A stretch of DNA of 64,000 nucleotides from Oceanomicrobium pacificus (GCF_009833495.1 NZ_WUWG01000005.1:186001-250000), one strand, 5' to 3'. Counted from the stretch's first letter, positions 49,019 through 58,439 are shown. A program made the numbers and translations. The notes: generated by a model not told the origin, from the letters alone.

Positions 49019-50161
49019 ATGAGTGCACAGCGCAGCATTTTCGAAGAGGTCGGCGCCGAGGCCCCGCCAAGCGTAGCCACCGCGCCCAAAGGCCCGAAAG
49101 GCACGGGCAGCGGCGCACGCCGGGCGATCGCGGTCTGGCTGATGGCGCTCTTCGCGCTCGTTGTCGTGATGATTGCGGTGGGCGGGCTGACCCGGCTCAC
49201 CGACAGCGGCTTGTCGATCACCGAATGGCGTCCCGTCACCGGTGCGCTGCCGCCCCTGTCCGACGCCCACTGGGCCGAGGAGTTCGAGAAATACAAGGCG
49301 ATCCCGCAATATGAGCTGGTGAACAAGGGGATGAGCCTCTCCGAGTTCAAGGTGATCTATTACTGGGAATGGGGGCACAGGCAGCTTGGGCGGGTGATCG
49401 GGCTGGTCTGGGCGATCGGCTTCCTGTGGTTCTGGCTGCGCAAGCAGATCCCGACCGGCTGGACAGGCCGGCTGCTGACACTCGGCGCCCTTGGCGGGCT
49501 GCAGGGCGCGATCGGCTGGTGGATGGTGGCCTCGGGCCTGACCGGCGAGATGATCGCAGTGGCCTCCTACCGGCTTGCGGTGCATCTGGGGCTCGCTTTC
49601 GCGATCCTGGGGCTGATCGCCTGGTCGATCTTCGAATTGCGCCTTGCACCGGCAGAGATCCTGCAACGCCGCCGCGTGCGCGAGGCGCGGCTTTTCTCTC
49701 TGGCGGGCATCCTTGTCGGGCTGGCCTTCTTCCAGATCCTGCTCGGCGCGCTGGTGGCCGGGATCGACGCGGGCCGCGGCTATATCGACTGGCCGCTGAT
49801 GGGCGGGCAGGTCCTGCCCTCGGAGAGTTTCGACTATGTGCCGCTCTGGACCAATTTCTTCGAGAACCCGGCGCTGGTGCAGTTCAACCACCGCGTGGTG
49901 GGCTACATCCTGTTTCTGGCCGGCCTCTTCGTCTGGTGGCGGTCGCGCGGGTCGGCCGTGGCCGGCGTGCGCACCGGTTTCGACTGGATGATGGCGCTGA
50001 TGCTGGGACAGGTGGTGCTCGGGATCGGTACGGTGCTCTATGCCGCGCCGGTCGGTCTGGCGATTATCCACCAGTTCGGTGCGGTGCTGCTCTTCGTCTC
50101 GATCCTGCGGGCGCGGTTCCTTGCGGGCTATCCGCCGGAACAGCGGATCGCCCGCGCCTGA
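49019..50161 (+). CDS. ctaA: Heme A synthase (COX15 type)
   Basis: CtaA oxidises the methyl group of heme O to make heme A for aa3-type cytochrome oxidase. The 380-residue integral membrane protein has about eight helices. Conserved stretches are VGGLTRLTDSGLSITEWRPV, YYWEWGHRQLGRVIGL (heme histidine), LAVHLGLAF, VQFNHRVVGYIL and LAIIHQFGAVLL. This is the long class seen in alphaproteobacteria and mitochondria. It converges on the hydratase gene with only 4 bases between the stops. Confidence 0.95.
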   Translation: MSAQRSIFEEVGAEAPPSVATAPKGPKGTGSGARRAIAVWLMALFALVVVMIAVGGLTRLTDSGLSITEWRPVTGALPPLSDAHWAEEFEKYKAIPQYELVNKGMSLSEFKVIYYWEWGHRQLGRVIGLVWAIGFLWFWLRKQIPTGWTGRLLTLGALGGLQGAIGWWMVASGLTGEMIAVASYRLAVHLGLAFAILGLIAWSIFELRLAPAEILQRRRVREARLFSLAGILVGLAFFQILLGALVAGIDAGRGYIDWPLMGGQVLPSESFDYVPLWTNFFENPALVQFNHRVVGYILFLAGLFVWWRSRGSAVAGVRTGFDWMMALMLGQVVLGIGTVLYAAPVGLAIIHQFGAVLLFVSILRARFLAGYPPEQRIARA

Positions 50162-50165
50162 CGGC

Positions 50166-50957
50166 TCAGCGCGTCCAGTCCGGCTTGCGTTTCTCAAGGA
50201 AGGCCGCGATGCCTTCCGCGGTGCCGTCGTCGAGCATGTTGACCGCCATCGCCTCGGCGGTCAGCGCATAGGCCTGATCGAGCGGCAGGTCGATCTGGTC
50301 GTAGAAGGCACGCTTGCCGATCCGCACGGCCGTATCGAGTTTGGCGGCAACGGTGGCGGCAAGGGCGCGGGTTTCATCGGCCAACGCGTCGGCGGCACAA
50401 ATCTTGTTCACGAGCCCCAGTTCCAGCGCGCGGCTTGCGTCGATGAACCGGCCGGTGGTGAGCAGTTCGAACGCCTGCTTGCGCGGCAGGTTGCGGCTGA
50501 GCGCCACCATGGGCGTGGAACAGAAGAGCCCGATATTGACACCGTTCACCCCGAAGCGCGTGCCCTCGGCCGCGACCGCCATGTCGGCGCTGGCGACCAG
50601 TTGGCAACCGGCCGCGGTGGCGATCCCGTGCACTTCGGCAATCACCGGCTGGGGCAGGCGGGTCAGGCCGGTGGCGACCCGCGCCATGGTGGCAAAGAGC
50701 GTCTGGAACGCTTCCGCGCCCCGGTCCGGCGCCTGCCGTTTGGCCGTCATCTCGGCCAGATCATGGCCCGCGCAGAACGCCTTGCCCGCCCCGCGCAGGA
50801 TGACGACGCGCGTGTCGCGATCCTCGGCCAAGCGGTCCATTTCCGCCAGGAGCGCCGCAAGCAGCGCATCGGACAATGCGTTCAACTTGTCGGGCCGGTT
50901 GAGCGTCAGCGTGGCGATGCCGTCAGCATCCTCTCGCAGCAAAATCTCGTCTGGCAT
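50166..50957 (-). CDS. Enoyl-CoA hydratase/isomerase family protein, ECHDC3-like
   Basis: The 263-residue protein has the crotonase fold: TLNRPDKLNALSDALLAAL, the oxyanion-hole blocks GKAFCAGHDLAEM and HGIATAAGCQLVASADMAVA. The region GVNIGLFCSTPMVALSR resembles ECHDC3-type proteins rather than classical hydratases, and the second catalytic glutamate of the hydratases is not apparent there. True hydratase activity is therefore uncertain. It is divergent from a thioesterase gene with 88 bases between the starts, suggesting a shared acyl-CoA role. Confidence 0.88.
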   Translation of the reverse strand: MPDEILLREDADGIATLTLNRPDKLNALSDALLAALLAEMDRLAEDRDTRVVILRGAGKAFCAGHDLAEMTAKRQAPDRGAEAFQTLFATMARVATGLTRLPQPVIAEVHGIATAAGCQLVASADMAVAAEGTRFGVNGVNIGLFCSTPMVALSRNLPRKQAFELLTTGRFIDASRALELGLVNKICAADALADETRALAATVAAKLDTAVRIGKRAFYDQIDLPLDQAYALTAEAMAVNMLDDGTAEGIAAFLEKRKPDWTR

Positions 50958-51045
50958 GGGTGCCTCCCGCGTGCAATTCTCCGGCTCCGGCGCAGACTGG
51001 CACAAAGCCGGCCTGCCGGGAAAGACGAATGCGAGGGAGGCAGGC

Positions 51046-51483
51046 ATGGCCGAGTTGAAAATGACGGCGGAGGAGGTCTCCGGCTTTCTGGCGGATGTGT
51101 TTCCTCAACTGGCCGGCCGGTTCGAGATCGTGGAGCTTGCACCGATGCGCGCCCGCGTGCGGATGCGCATGCAGGAGGCCGACCTGCGCCCCGGCGGCAC
51201 TGTGTCCGGCCCGTCCATGTTCGCGCTGGCCGATGTGGCCTTCTACATCGTCACGCTCGCGATGATCGGGCCGCAGGCGCTGACGGTCACGACCAACTGC
51301 AACATCAATTTCATGCGTAAGCCCGCGCCCGGCGCGATGCTGGGCGAGGCGCGCCTGATGAAGCTCGGACGGAGCCTGTCGGTGGGCGATGTGACGCTGA
51401 CGAGCGAAGGCAGTGCCGATGTGGTGGCCCATGCCGCCCTGACCTATGCCATTCCGCCGCAAAAGGCGGGGGCAGGGGGCTGA
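51046..51483 (+). CDS. PaaI-family hotdog thioesterase
   Basis: The 145-residue protein has a hotdog fold with RPGGTVSGPSMFALADVAFY around the central helix and TTNCNINFMRKP in the following strand. These are typical of PaaI/YbgC-like acyl-CoA thioesterases. It should hydrolyse an acyl-CoA; the substrate is unknown. GGGAGGC precedes the ATG at 51046; the long open frame upstream is antisense to the neighbouring hydratase and is not coding. Confidence 0.87.
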   Translation: MAELKMTAEEVSGFLADVFPQLAGRFEIVELAPMRARVRMRMQEADLRPGGTVSGPSMFALADVAFYIVTLAMIGPQALTVTTNCNINFMRKPAPGAMLGEARLMKLGRSLSVGDVTLTSEGSADVVAHAALTYAIPPQKAGAGG

Positions 51484-51500
51484 ATCGGTGCCAAGATGTG

Positions 51501-51516
51501 GGGTAAAATAATACCC
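51501..51516. promoter_or_regulatory. GGGTA inverted repeat upstream of rplM
   Basis: GGGTA and TACCC enclose AAATAA in an AT-rich patch (51500-51560) that is unusual in this GC-rich window. It lies about 50 bases upstream of the rplM promoter and may be a regulator site or part of an UP element. Confidence 0.35.
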
Positions 51517-51563
51517 AAATATCAAGCCATTGTTTTATAATGATTTATTCGCTCAAAAGGCGA

Positions 51564-51591
51564 TTGACTGCCGGGTCAGGATCGTTAGAAC
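51564..51591 (+). promoter_or_regulatory. Promoter of rplM-rpsI
   Basis: TTGACT, 16 bases, TAGAAC, with AT-rich sequence just upstream as expected for a ribosomal-protein operon. The leader is about 55 bases and includes a small hairpin, CCCGC-GGAG-GCGGG (51604-51617). Confidence 0.65.
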
Positions 51592-51654
51592 CCACCCATC
51601 CGACCCGCGGAGGCGGGACGTATGGTCAATTCCGAACGAAAACGGACCCGAAAC

Positions 51655-52119
51655 ATGAAAACCTATTCTGCCAAACCGGCCGATATCGAGAAGAAGTGGA
51701 TCCTGATCGACGCTGAAGGCGTTGTTCTGGGCCGTCTCGCCTCGATCGTCGCCATGCGCCTGCGCGGCAAGCACAAGGCGACCTTCACCCCGCATATGGA
51801 CATGGGCGACAATGTCATCGTCATCAATGCGGACAAGATCCAGCTGACCGGCAACAAGCGCACGGACAAGAACTACTACTGGCACACCGGCCACCCGGGC
51901 GGCATCAAGTCCCGCACCGCCGGCCAGCTGCTCGAAGGCAAGTTCCCCGAGCGCGTCGTGACCAAGGCTGTCCAGCGCATGCTGCCCGGCGGCCCGCTGT
52001 CCAAGCAGCAGATGACCAACCTGCGCGTCTATGCCAGCACCGAGCACCCGCACGAAGCGCAGAACCCTGAGGTTCTGGACGTGAAGTCCATGAACAAGAA
52101 AAATACCCGGAGCGCATGA
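51655..52119 (+). CDS. rplM: 50S ribosomal protein L13
   Basis: L13 is an early assembly protein of the large ribosomal subunit. The 154-residue protein shows [41 protein letters not shown] and [15 protein letters not shown]. The ATG at 51655 is chosen by family length; an in-frame ATG at 51622 would add eleven residues. It overlaps or nearly overlaps rpsI, the conserved L13-S9 pair. Confidence 0.98.
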   Translation: MKTYSAKPADIEKKWILIDAEGVVLGRLASIVAMRLRGKHKATFTPHMDMGDNVIVINADKIQLTGNKRTDKNYYWHTGHPGGIKSRTAGQLLEGKFPERVVTKAVQRMLPGGPLSKQQMTNLRVYASTEHPHEAQNPEVLDVKSMNKKNTRSA

Positions 52120-52121
52120 CA

Positions 52122-52616
52122 ATGACCGATACGATCAACACGCTCGAAGATCTCAAAGAGGCCGTGTCGGCTGACGAAGCCGCCGTTGCCATCGACGCCG
52201 CTCCGGCCCGCGAACCGATCCGTGACGAGCTTGGCCGTTCCTATGCGACCGGCAAGCGGAAAGACGCCGTGGCCCGTGTCTGGGTCAAGCCGGGCTCCGG
52301 CAAGGTGACCGTCAACGGCCGCGAGATGAACAAGTATTTCGCACGTCCGGTGCTGCAGATGGTGATCGGCCAGGCCTTCACCGTTGCCGGTGTCGAAGGC
52401 GAGTTCGACGTGCAGGCCACCGTCAAGGGTGGCGGCCTCTCCGGTCAGGCCGGTGCGGTCAAGCACGGCATTTCCAAAGCCCTGTCGCTCTACGAGCCGT
52501 CGCTGCGCCCCGCGCTGAAAGCCGCCGGCTTCCTGACCCGCGACAGCCGCGTGGTCGAGCGTAAGAAATACGGTAAGCGCAAAGCCCGCCGGAGCTTCCA
52601 GTTCTCCAAGCGTTGA
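52122..52616 (+). CDS. rpsI: 30S ribosomal protein S9
   Basis: S9 contacts tRNA at the P site through its C-terminal tail. The 164-residue protein has a body with [20 protein letters not shown] and the tail [18 protein letters not shown]. An acidic N-terminal extension of about 35 residues precedes the part homologous to E. coli S9, as often in alphaproteobacteria. GGAG lies 9 bases before the ATG at 52122; the ATG at 52116 overlapping the rplM stop is the alternative. A strong terminator follows. Confidence 0.97.
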   Translation: MTDTINTLEDLKEAVSADEAAVAIDAAPAREPIRDELGRSYATGKRKDAVARVWVKPGSGKVTVNGREMNKYFARPVLQMVIGQAFTVAGVEGEFDVQATVKGGGLSGQAGAVKHGISKALSLYEPSLRPALKAAGFLTRDSRVVERKKYGKRKARRSFQFSKR

Positions 52617-52640
52617 TTTTCGCTTTTCCCCGAATTTCGG

Positions 52641-52674
52641 AAAGGGCCGGTCGCTGGACCGGCCCTTTTCTTTT
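52641..52674 (+). terminator. Terminator of rplM-rpsI
   Basis: A perfect 12-base stem (AAAGGGCCGGTC) closes GCTG and is followed by TTTTCTTTT. It lies 25 bases after rpsI. Confidence 0.93.
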
Positions 52675-52796
52675 GTCCGGCCCTCTGCGGGGCGCGGCGC
52701 TTTTTCATGTTCCTGTCACGGGGAGTAGGCTATCCTGCCGGTGCAGCGGAGACCGGACCAAGAAACCGGGCCGCGCGGACGAGCAGAGGACAGGCC

Positions 52797-53669
52797 ATGG
52801 GCGGAGCAGGCGGCCGCGCCACACGTGAAATCAGCTATGCACCTTCGGCCCGCAGCCGGGGCGGACGGGCGCTCATCCGGTCGGTCGAGAACCTGACCGG
52901 ACGGCCGGCGCTGATGCGCCGCGCGCGCGGCTACGAGGTGGAAGTCGCGAACGGGGCCTGTTTCTGGCAGGTGATGGTGGACCGCTACCGTGTGCAACCC
53001 AACCTGCGGGGCGACCTCGGGGCCGTGCCGCGCCGCGGACCGCTCGTCATGGTGGCCAACCATCCGTTCGGCATTCTCGACGGGCTACTGCTCGGCCATG
53101 TGCTGGCGCGGGTCCGGCCCGATTTCCGCATTCTCGCCCACAAGGTTTTTTCGCGTGCACCGGAACTGGAAGATGTGATCCTGCCGATCAGCTTCGACCC
53201 CGACCGCGCGGCACAGGCGCTGAACCTGCGGACGCGGCGCACCGCCGTTGACTATCTGCAGGGCGGCGGGGCGATCGGGGTCTTTCCGGGCGGCACGGTG
53301 TCAACGGCGGCCCGTCCGATGGGCCGCGCGATGGACCCGGAATGGCGGCGTTTCACCGCCAAGATGATCCAGCGAAGCGGGGCGGTCGTCGTGCCGGTCC
53401 ATTTTGACGGCGCGAACAGTCGCCTGTTCCAGATCGCCAGCCATATGCACCCGACTTTGCGCTTGTCGCTGCTCGTCAAGGAATTCCGGCGCCGCGTCAA
53501 CCGTCCGGTGGACTTGACGGTGGGCGCGCCGCTCGACCCGAACGAGGTGGCCGCCCGCGCCGGCGACCCGCGCGCGCTGATGGCGTGGCTGCGGGCGCAA
53601 ACCTATGCGCTGGCCGCCGATCCGGTGGCCGACCTGTCGCCCGGATACGAATTCGGCGAGATCGCATGA
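52797..53669 (+). CDS. Lysophospholipid acyltransferase-like protein (PlsC superfamily)
   Basis: The 290-residue protein has the acyltransferase blocks VMVANHPFGILDGLLLG (the His-x4-Asp catalytic pair) and GGAIGVFPGGTVST (glycine block, with the usual E replaced). VVVPVHFDGANSRLFQ follows. It likely acylates a glycerol- or amino-acid-lipid at the inner membrane; an OlsA- or hemolysin-type lipid acyltransferase is possible. AGAGGAC precedes the ATG at 52797. The end overlaps murI by 4 bases, so it is coupled to a cell-wall gene. Confidence 0.85.
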   Translation: MGGAGGRATREISYAPSARSRGGRALIRSVENLTGRPALMRRARGYEVEVANGACFWQVMVDRYRVQPNLRGDLGAVPRRGPLVMVANHPFGILDGLLLGHVLARVRPDFRILAHKVFSRAPELEDVILPISFDPDRAAQALNLRTRRTAVDYLQGGGAIGVFPGGTVSTAARPMGRAMDPEWRRFTAKMIQRSGAVVVPVHFDGANSRLFQIASHMHPTLRLSLLVKEFRRRVNRPVDLTVGAPLDPNEVAARAGDPRALMAWLRAQTYALAADPVADLSPGYEFGEIA

Positions 53670-54508
53670 GCGGTGGCGGTGGAACTCCGGGCGCTGCGCC
53701 GATCGGCGTGTTCGACAGCGGCCTTGGCGGCCTGTCGGTGCTCGACGCGCTCCGCGCCGCGCTGCCGGACCAGCCCTTCGTCTATCTGGGCGACAATGCG
53801 ATGGCGCCCTACGGGACGCGGCCTGCGGAAGAGGTTCACGAACTGACCCGCGCGGGCTGCCGCAGGCTTTTCGCCGCGGGATGCGATCTGGTGATCCTGG
53901 CCTGCAACACGGCCTCGGCGGTCGCGTTGCACGATCTGCAGACCGACTGGCTGCGCCCGCCGCGCCGGGTGCTGGGCGTCTTCGTGCCGATGATCGAGGT
54001 TCTGTCGGGCCGCGCCTGGGGTGAGGACGGGCCGCCGCGGGACCTTGGCGCGCGGGCGGTCGGCCTGTTTGCGACCCGCGCCACCGTCCGGTCCAACGCT
54101 TTTGCGCGCGAGATGCGGTTCCGCGCCCGCGGGGTGACGGTGACACAGGTGGCCTGCGAGGGGCTGGTGGATGCGCTCGAAGAGGGCGACCGCGACAAGA
54201 GCGAACGGCTCGTCGCCACCCATTGCCGGACATTGCTGGAAACGGTCACCCATCCACAGACGGTGGTGCTCGGCTGCACCCATTATCCGCTCGTCTCTGG
54301 GATTTTCGCCCGGCATCTGCCACCAGCGACGGAGATCCTGTCGCAACCGCAGATCGTGGCCCGCAGCCTTGCCGATTATCTCCAGCGCCACCCGCGATTT
54401 GCGGCCACGGGCGGCGGTGTGACCTATCTGACGAGCGGCGATCCGCATGCCGTTGGCGCTGCCGCCGCACGGTTTACCGGCCGTGACCGGAGCTTCGCGC
54501 CGGCGTGA
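53666..54508 (+). CDS. murI: Glutamate racemase
   Basis: MurI makes D-glutamate for peptidoglycan. The 280-residue protein has IGVFDSGLGGLSVLDALR at the start, and the two catalytic cysteines C80 in ILACNTASAVA and C204 in VLGCTHYPLV. YLGDNAMAPYG is the usual third motif. The ATG overlaps the preceding stop. argC follows after 60 bases. Confidence 0.95.
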   Translation: MSGGGGTPGAAPIGVFDSGLGGLSVLDALRAALPDQPFVYLGDNAMAPYGTRPAEEVHELTRAGCRRLFAAGCDLVILACNTASAVALHDLQTDWLRPPRRVLGVFVPMIEVLSGRAWGEDGPPRDLGARAVGLFATRATVRSNAFAREMRFRARGVTVTQVACEGLVDALEEGDRDKSERLVATHCRTLLETVTHPQTVVLGCTHYPLVSGIFARHLPPATEILSQPQIVARSLADYLQRHPRFAATGGGVTYLTSGDPHAVGAAAARFTGRDRSFAPA

Positions 54509-54568
54509 TTGCACCGCGCAACCCATTCCGCTAAATCCCGTATCGGACAAGCCTGAGGGAGAAGACAG

Positions 54569-55603
54569 ATGATGGACCGGCCGGCCCGGATCGCCATTCT
54601 TGGCGCCAGCGGATATACGGGCGCGGAACTCGTGCGCCTGATTGCGACCCACCCGGGAATGGAGGTCGCCGCGCTGACCGCCGACCGCAAGGCCGGCATG
54701 GATATGGCCGAGGTTTTCCCGCATCTGCGCCATCTCGACCTGCCGAAGCTCTGCCGGATTTCCGATGTGGATTTCAGCGGCATCGATCTGGCTTTCTGCG
54801 CCCTGCCGCATGCGACCTCGCAGGAGGTGATCCGCGATCTGCCGCGCGACCTGAAGACGGTCGACCTGTCGGCCGATTTCCGGCTGCGGGACCCGGCGGT
54901 CTATGCGGAATGGTACGGCCACGAACATCTGGCGCCCGCGTTGCAGCCCGAGGCCGTTTACGGCCTGACCGAATATTATCGTGACGAGATTGCGCGGGCG
55001 CGGCTCGTGGCCTGCACCGGTTGCAACAGCGCGACCGGGCTTCTGGGCCTGCTGCCGGTGGTCAAGGCCGGTGTGGTCGATCTGGACGAGATCATCATCG
55101 ACCTTGCGACCGGCGTTTCCGGTGCGGGGCGCGCGCCGAAGGAGGGCACGCTCCATACCGAAGTGTCCGAAGGGTTCCACGCCTACAATATCGAGCGGCA
55201 CCGGCACACGGCGGAATTCGATCAGGAATTCAGCTTGGCGGCCGGCCGCGACGTGACCGTGACTTTCACCCCGCATCTGCTGCCGCAGAACCGCGGCATC
55301 CTTGCGACCATCTATGTGAAGGGCGCACCGGAGGAGATCCACAAGGTTCTGGCCGAAGCCTATGCGGACGAACCGTTCATCGTGGTCCTGCCCTATGGCG
55401 AGGCCCCGTCGACGCGCCATGTGCGCGGCTCGAATTTCTGCCATATCGGCGTGGTGCGTGACCGGCGCGACGGGCGTGCGCGGATCTTCTCGGCGCTCGA
55501 CAATCTGACCAAGGGCTCCTCGGGGCAGGCGGTGCAGAATGCCAACCTGATGCTGGGCCTGCCCGAGACGCAGGGCCTGATGATGGCGCCGCTCTTTCCG
55601 TGA
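54569..55603 (+). CDS. argC: N-acetyl-gamma-glutamyl-phosphate reductase
   Basis: ArgC reduces N-acetylglutamyl phosphate with NADPH, the third step to arginine. The 344-residue protein has the dinucleotide-binding start [20 protein letters not shown] and the middle [14 protein letters not shown]. The C-terminal part has [18 protein letters not shown] and [11 protein letters not shown]. The active-site segment is unusual: CTGCNSATG with the nucleophile C152, where most bacterial ArgC have PGCYPT. The next gene starts inside its stop codon. Confidence 0.93.
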   Translation: MMDRPARIAILGASGYTGAELVRLIATHPGMEVAALTADRKAGMDMAEVFPHLRHLDLPKLCRISDVDFSGIDLAFCALPHATSQEVIRDLPRDLKTVDLSADFRLRDPAVYAEWYGHEHLAPALQPEAVYGLTEYYRDEIARARLVACTGCNSATGLLGLLPVVKAGVVDLDEIIIDLATGVSGAGRAPKEGTLHTEVSEGFHAYNIERHRHTAEFDQEFSLAAGRDVTVTFTPHLLPQNRGILATIYVKGAPEEIHKVLAEAYADEPFIVVLPYGEAPSTRHVRGSNFCHIGVVRDRRDGRARIFSALDNLTKGSSGQAVQNANLMLGLPETQGLMMAPLFP

Positions 55604-56520
55604 GCCGGATCAGGCGGTCATACGAGGTTCTGTCGGAGGCCGCCGTCCGGTTCGTGCGCCATGACGGGTCGGCCTATGCCGGTTATATCGCCTATTCGAC
55701 CCTGCTCGCGCTGCTGCCCTTCCTGATCTTCGCCACATCGATGGCCGGGGTCATCATCGGGCCGGAAAACAGCCAGAAAGCGGTCGATGCGCTGTTTGAA
55801 CTGGCGCCGGTCCATGTGGCCAAGACGATCGAGCCGGTGCTTGTCAACGTCCTGTCGGTGGACCGGTCGGGGCTGGCGGCCTTCTCGATCCTCGTGTCCT
55901 TCTTCGTCGCCTCCAATGCGATCGGGGCGCTACGCGTGGCGCTCGACCGCGCCTATGAGGTCGAGGAGACCCGCGGCATCATCGTGCAGCGGCTGATCGC
56001 GCTCGGCTTCATCCTGATCGGGTCGGTGCTGGCGGTGACGCTGGGGCTGATCCTCGTGCTTCTGCCCTTCTCCTCGATCATCGCGGAACTGTTCAACGTG
56101 TTCCATGTGCCGCTGTCCGCGCAGCTGGGCGCCGCCGCGGTGGCGATGACGATCATGTCGATGTTTCTGGCGCTTCTCCATCGCGGCCTGACCGGTCGCC
56201 CGTTCCGGCGGCGGCGGCTCTGGCCGGGTGTGATCCTGAGCGCGGTGCTGCTCACGCTCACCGTGTCGGCCTTCTCCTTCTACCTGCGGACGGTCGGCAC
56301 CTATGCGCTGACCTACGGGGCGCTCGCGGGCGTGATCGTGACGCTGCTCGTCTTCTATTTCACCGGCGTTTCGGTGATTTTCGGGGCGGAAGTGAACGCG
56401 GTCCTGCACCGCCGGCTCGACGCGCAGGAGCGCGCGGCCATCGAGGCGAAGGAGGAAGCGGAGGCCGAGGAGATGCTGATCGGCAATCCGGCCGAGGATG
56501 AAGACGGCCCGCCGGGCTGA
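55600..56520 (+). CDS. YihY/BrkB-family inner-membrane protein
   Basis: The 306-residue protein starts with GTG overlapping the argC stop (GTGA). It has about six helices in the YihY/BrkB arrangement: [20 protein letters not shown], an [20 protein letters not shown] loop, and [24 protein letters not shown] charged Glu/Ala-rich C-terminal tail follows. The family was once called ribonuclease BN by mistake; its function is still unclear. Confidence 0.9.
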   Translation: MSRIRRSYEVLSEAAVRFVRHDGSAYAGYIAYSTLLALLPFLIFATSMAGVIIGPENSQKAVDALFELAPVHVAKTIEPVLVNVLSVDRSGLAAFSILVSFFVASNAIGALRVALDRAYEVEETRGIIVQRLIALGFILIGSVLAVTLGLILVLLPFSSIIAELFNVFHVPLSAQLGAAAVAMTIMSMFLALLHRGLTGRPFRRRRLWPGVILSAVLLTLTVSAFSFYLRTVGTYALTYGALAGVIVTLLVFYFTGVSVIFGAEVNAVLHRRLDAQERAAIEAKEEAEAEEMLIGNPAEDEDGPPG

Positions 56521-56602
56521 CGGGCCGCCACAGGCGCATGCGACGGCGCGTCCTCTGGCACGCGGCGCGACAGGCTCCTAGATAGGGGCGAAGGAGTTCA
56601 AG

Positions 56603-57040
56603 ATGGCCGGACTGAAGAAAAAACGTCGGATCCAGCTGATTGTCATCGGCGCGGTGCTGCTGGCGGCCGCGACGGCGCTGGTCGGCTACGGGTTCCGCGA
56701 TGGGATCGAACTGTTCAAGAGCCCCACGCAGATCGCCGAGGCGATGCCCGAGGAGGGCGACCGGTTCCGGCTCGGCGGCCTTGTGAAAGAGGGCAGCTGG
56801 GAGCGGGGCGACGTGCACCGGTTCACCATCACCGACATGAACGAGGATTTCCCCGTGCAGTTCGCAGGCATCGTGCCGGACCTGTTCCGGGAGGGGCAGG
56901 GCACGATCGTGACCGGCAGTATCGAGGGTGGCATCTTCGTCGCGACCGAGGTTCTGGCCAAGCATGACGAGGCCTATATGCCCAAGGAAGTGGCCGACGC
57001 GCTGAAGGAACAGGGCGTGTTCCAGCCGGCGGACGGCTGA
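56603..57040 (+). CDS. ccmE: Cytochrome c maturation heme chaperone CcmE
   Basis: CcmE binds heme covalently in the periplasm and hands it to the CcmF/H ligase. The 145-residue protein has one N-terminal membrane anchor (IQLIVIGAVLLAAATALVGY) and an OB-fold domain. The heme-binding site is H121 with Y125 in AKHDEAYMP. AAGGAG precedes the ATG. The next gene is not ccmF but an endolysin-like gene, 60 bases on. Confidence 0.96.
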   Translation: MAGLKKKRRIQLIVIGAVLLAAATALVGYGFRDGIELFKSPTQIAEAMPEEGDRFRLGGLVKEGSWERGDVHRFTITDMNEDFPVQFAGIVPDLFREGQGTIVTGSIEGGIFVATEVLAKHDEAYMPKEVADALKEQGVFQPADG

Positions 57041-57100
57041 CCCGCTTTCATCGGATTTTAGTCAATTTGTGGCAGGCCCGCCCTTTTCAAGGAGGGGCCG

Positions 57101-57712
57101 ATGCGAACGGTGCAACAGCTGGCGGCGGAGATCGTGCGCCGCGAGGGCGGATATGTCGATGACCCGGACGATCCGGGCGGACCGACCAATTTCGGGGTGA
57201 CGTTGGCCACGATGCGGCGGGCCGGTCCTGATCTGGACGGCGATGGGGACCGCGATCTGGCCGATCTGAAACGGCTCTCAGCCGCCGATGCCGCGCAGAT
57301 CTTCATCCGCGACTATTACCACGGGCCGGGGCTCGACGGGTTGCCCGACAGGCTGCAGCCGCCGGTCTTCGACATGCAGGTCAATGCGGGCGCGATGGCG
57401 GTGCGGATATTGCAGGCGCTCCTGCGCGGTTTCGGGCGCGCGGTTGCGGTTGACGGCACGGTCGGGCCGGCCACCCGGGCGGCGGCAGCGGCGGCGGCCC
57501 GCGATGCGGGCGCGCTGCTGGTCGATGCTTACGGGATCGCGCGGCGGAACTATTACTATGCGCTCGGCGATGCGCGGCCGCCCTTGCGCAAATATGCGCG
57601 GCGACGCGATGGCGGCAAGGGCGGCTGGATCATCCGGGCGGAGGAATTCATCCGCCCGCGCTATCACCTCAGCGGGGACGCCCATGCGGCGCGGGTGGCG
57701 GCATGGGGCTGA
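57101..57712 (+). CDS. GH108 endolysin, GTA-lysis type
   Basis: The 203-residue protein has the GH108 lysozyme start, with catalytic E15 in VRREGGYVDDPDDPGGPTN and FGVTLATM. A peptidoglycan-binding type 3 domain follows (about 80-195; DGTVGPATRAA, YALGDARPPLRKYARR). It should cut murein glycan strands. There is no signal peptide, so it needs a holin to reach the wall; the next gene encodes a holin-like protein. In Rhodobacter capsulatus such a pair (rcc00555/rcc00556) releases the gene transfer agent, and this is the best match by content. AAGGAGGGG precedes the ATG. Confidence 0.88.
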   Translation: MRTVQQLAAEIVRREGGYVDDPDDPGGPTNFGVTLATMRRAGPDLDGDGDRDLADLKRLSAADAAQIFIRDYYHGPGLDGLPDRLQPPVFDMQVNAGAMAVRILQALLRGFGRAVAVDGTVGPATRAAAAAAARDAGALLVDAYGIARRNYYYALGDARPPLRKYARRRDGGKGGWIIRAEEFIRPRYHLSGDAHAARVAAWG

Positions 57713-58299
57713 TGGCACTTGTCAAAGCGCTGGCCGGTGCGGGCGGCAGTGGTGGCCTGGCCGCGCCGGTGCGCGACCTGACCGAGGCGCTGGCCGGCAA
57801 TCGCGCGGCGCGCGAGGCGGCAGAGGCAGAGGCGTTCCGTGCCGTGCTCGGCCAGTTCGGGGCAGAGTTTTCCGGCGCGCAGGGGCGGTTCGCGGCGCTG
57901 ATCGACGGGCTGAACCGGGTGCCGCGGCCGGCGCTGGCGCTGGGTACGCTCGGGCTCTTCATCTACGCGATGGCCGCGCCAGAGGGGTTCGCCGCGCGGA
58001 TGGCAGGACTGGCACTGGTGCCCGAGCCGCTCTGGTGGCTGCTCGGCGCCATTGTCTCCTTCTATTTCGGCGCGCGGGAGTTGCACCATTTCCGGATGCG
58101 GATGCCGCCAGTGTCCGGCGCGGCACTGGCCGAGGCGCTGCGCCATGTCCGGCAGGTGCAGGGCCCGCCGGACGGGACGGCAGGGGAAGCGCCAGCTGCG
58201 CCGGCGGGCCCGGTTGCCCGTGTGACCGGCGTGCCGGGCGCCGATGCGCCCAATGCGGCCCTTGTGGACTGGAAGCGCCGGTCGCGTCAGGACCGGTGA
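57712..58299 (+). CDS. Holin-like protein (3-TM holin family), GTA-lysis type
   Basis: The roughly 195-residue protein has a charged N-terminal region, with NRAAREAAEAEAFRAVLGQF typical of the family. Two close hydrophobic segments follow (PALALGTLGLFIYAMAA; PLWWLLGAIVSFYFGARE) and then a long Pro/Ala-rich cytoplasmic tail. This matches the family of Rhodobacter GTA holins. The start overlaps the endolysin stop (TGATG); the in-frame ATG at 57703 is an alternative. Its job would be to make membrane holes that free the endolysin and lyse the producing cell. Confidence 0.82.
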   Translation: MALVKALAGAGGSGGLAAPVRDLTEALAGNRAAREAAEAEAFRAVLGQFGAEFSGAQGRFAALIDGLNRVPRPALALGTLGLFIYAMAAPEGFAARMAGLALVPEPLWWLLGAIVSFYFGARELHHFRMRMPPVSGAALAEALRHVRQVQGPPDGTAGEAPAAPAGPVARVTGVPGADAPNAALVDWKRRSRQDR

Positions 58300-58310
58300 G
58301 AAAGCGGGCT

Positions 58311-58337
58311 GGGGCCGGCGGATCGACCGCCGGCCCC
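58311..58337 (+). repeat. Strong hairpin after the holin gene
   Basis: GGGGCCGGCGG and its exact complement enclose ATCGA (11 pairs, all G-C rich). No T run follows, so it may stabilise the mRNA end or pause polymerase. Confidence 0.7.
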
Positions 58338-58439
58338 CGCCCATGCTGCCCCGCGCAGCTTGCCCCGGCGATCCACGGACCCGCCGCATCGCGGTCGGAC
58401 ATCGGGCCGCGACCAATGCGCACTTCACCAAAGCGGGAA

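Noticed and set aside
51592-51654. L13-type autoregulatory leader RNA
   Set aside because: The leader contains only one short hairpin (CCCGC/GCGGG), and known L13 leader motifs are from Firmicutes; no alternative terminator is present.
57041-57100. CtrA box before the endolysin gene
   Set aside because: TTTTAG and CAATTTG are present, but no TTAA-N7-TTAA arrangement with fewer than two mismatches could be placed.
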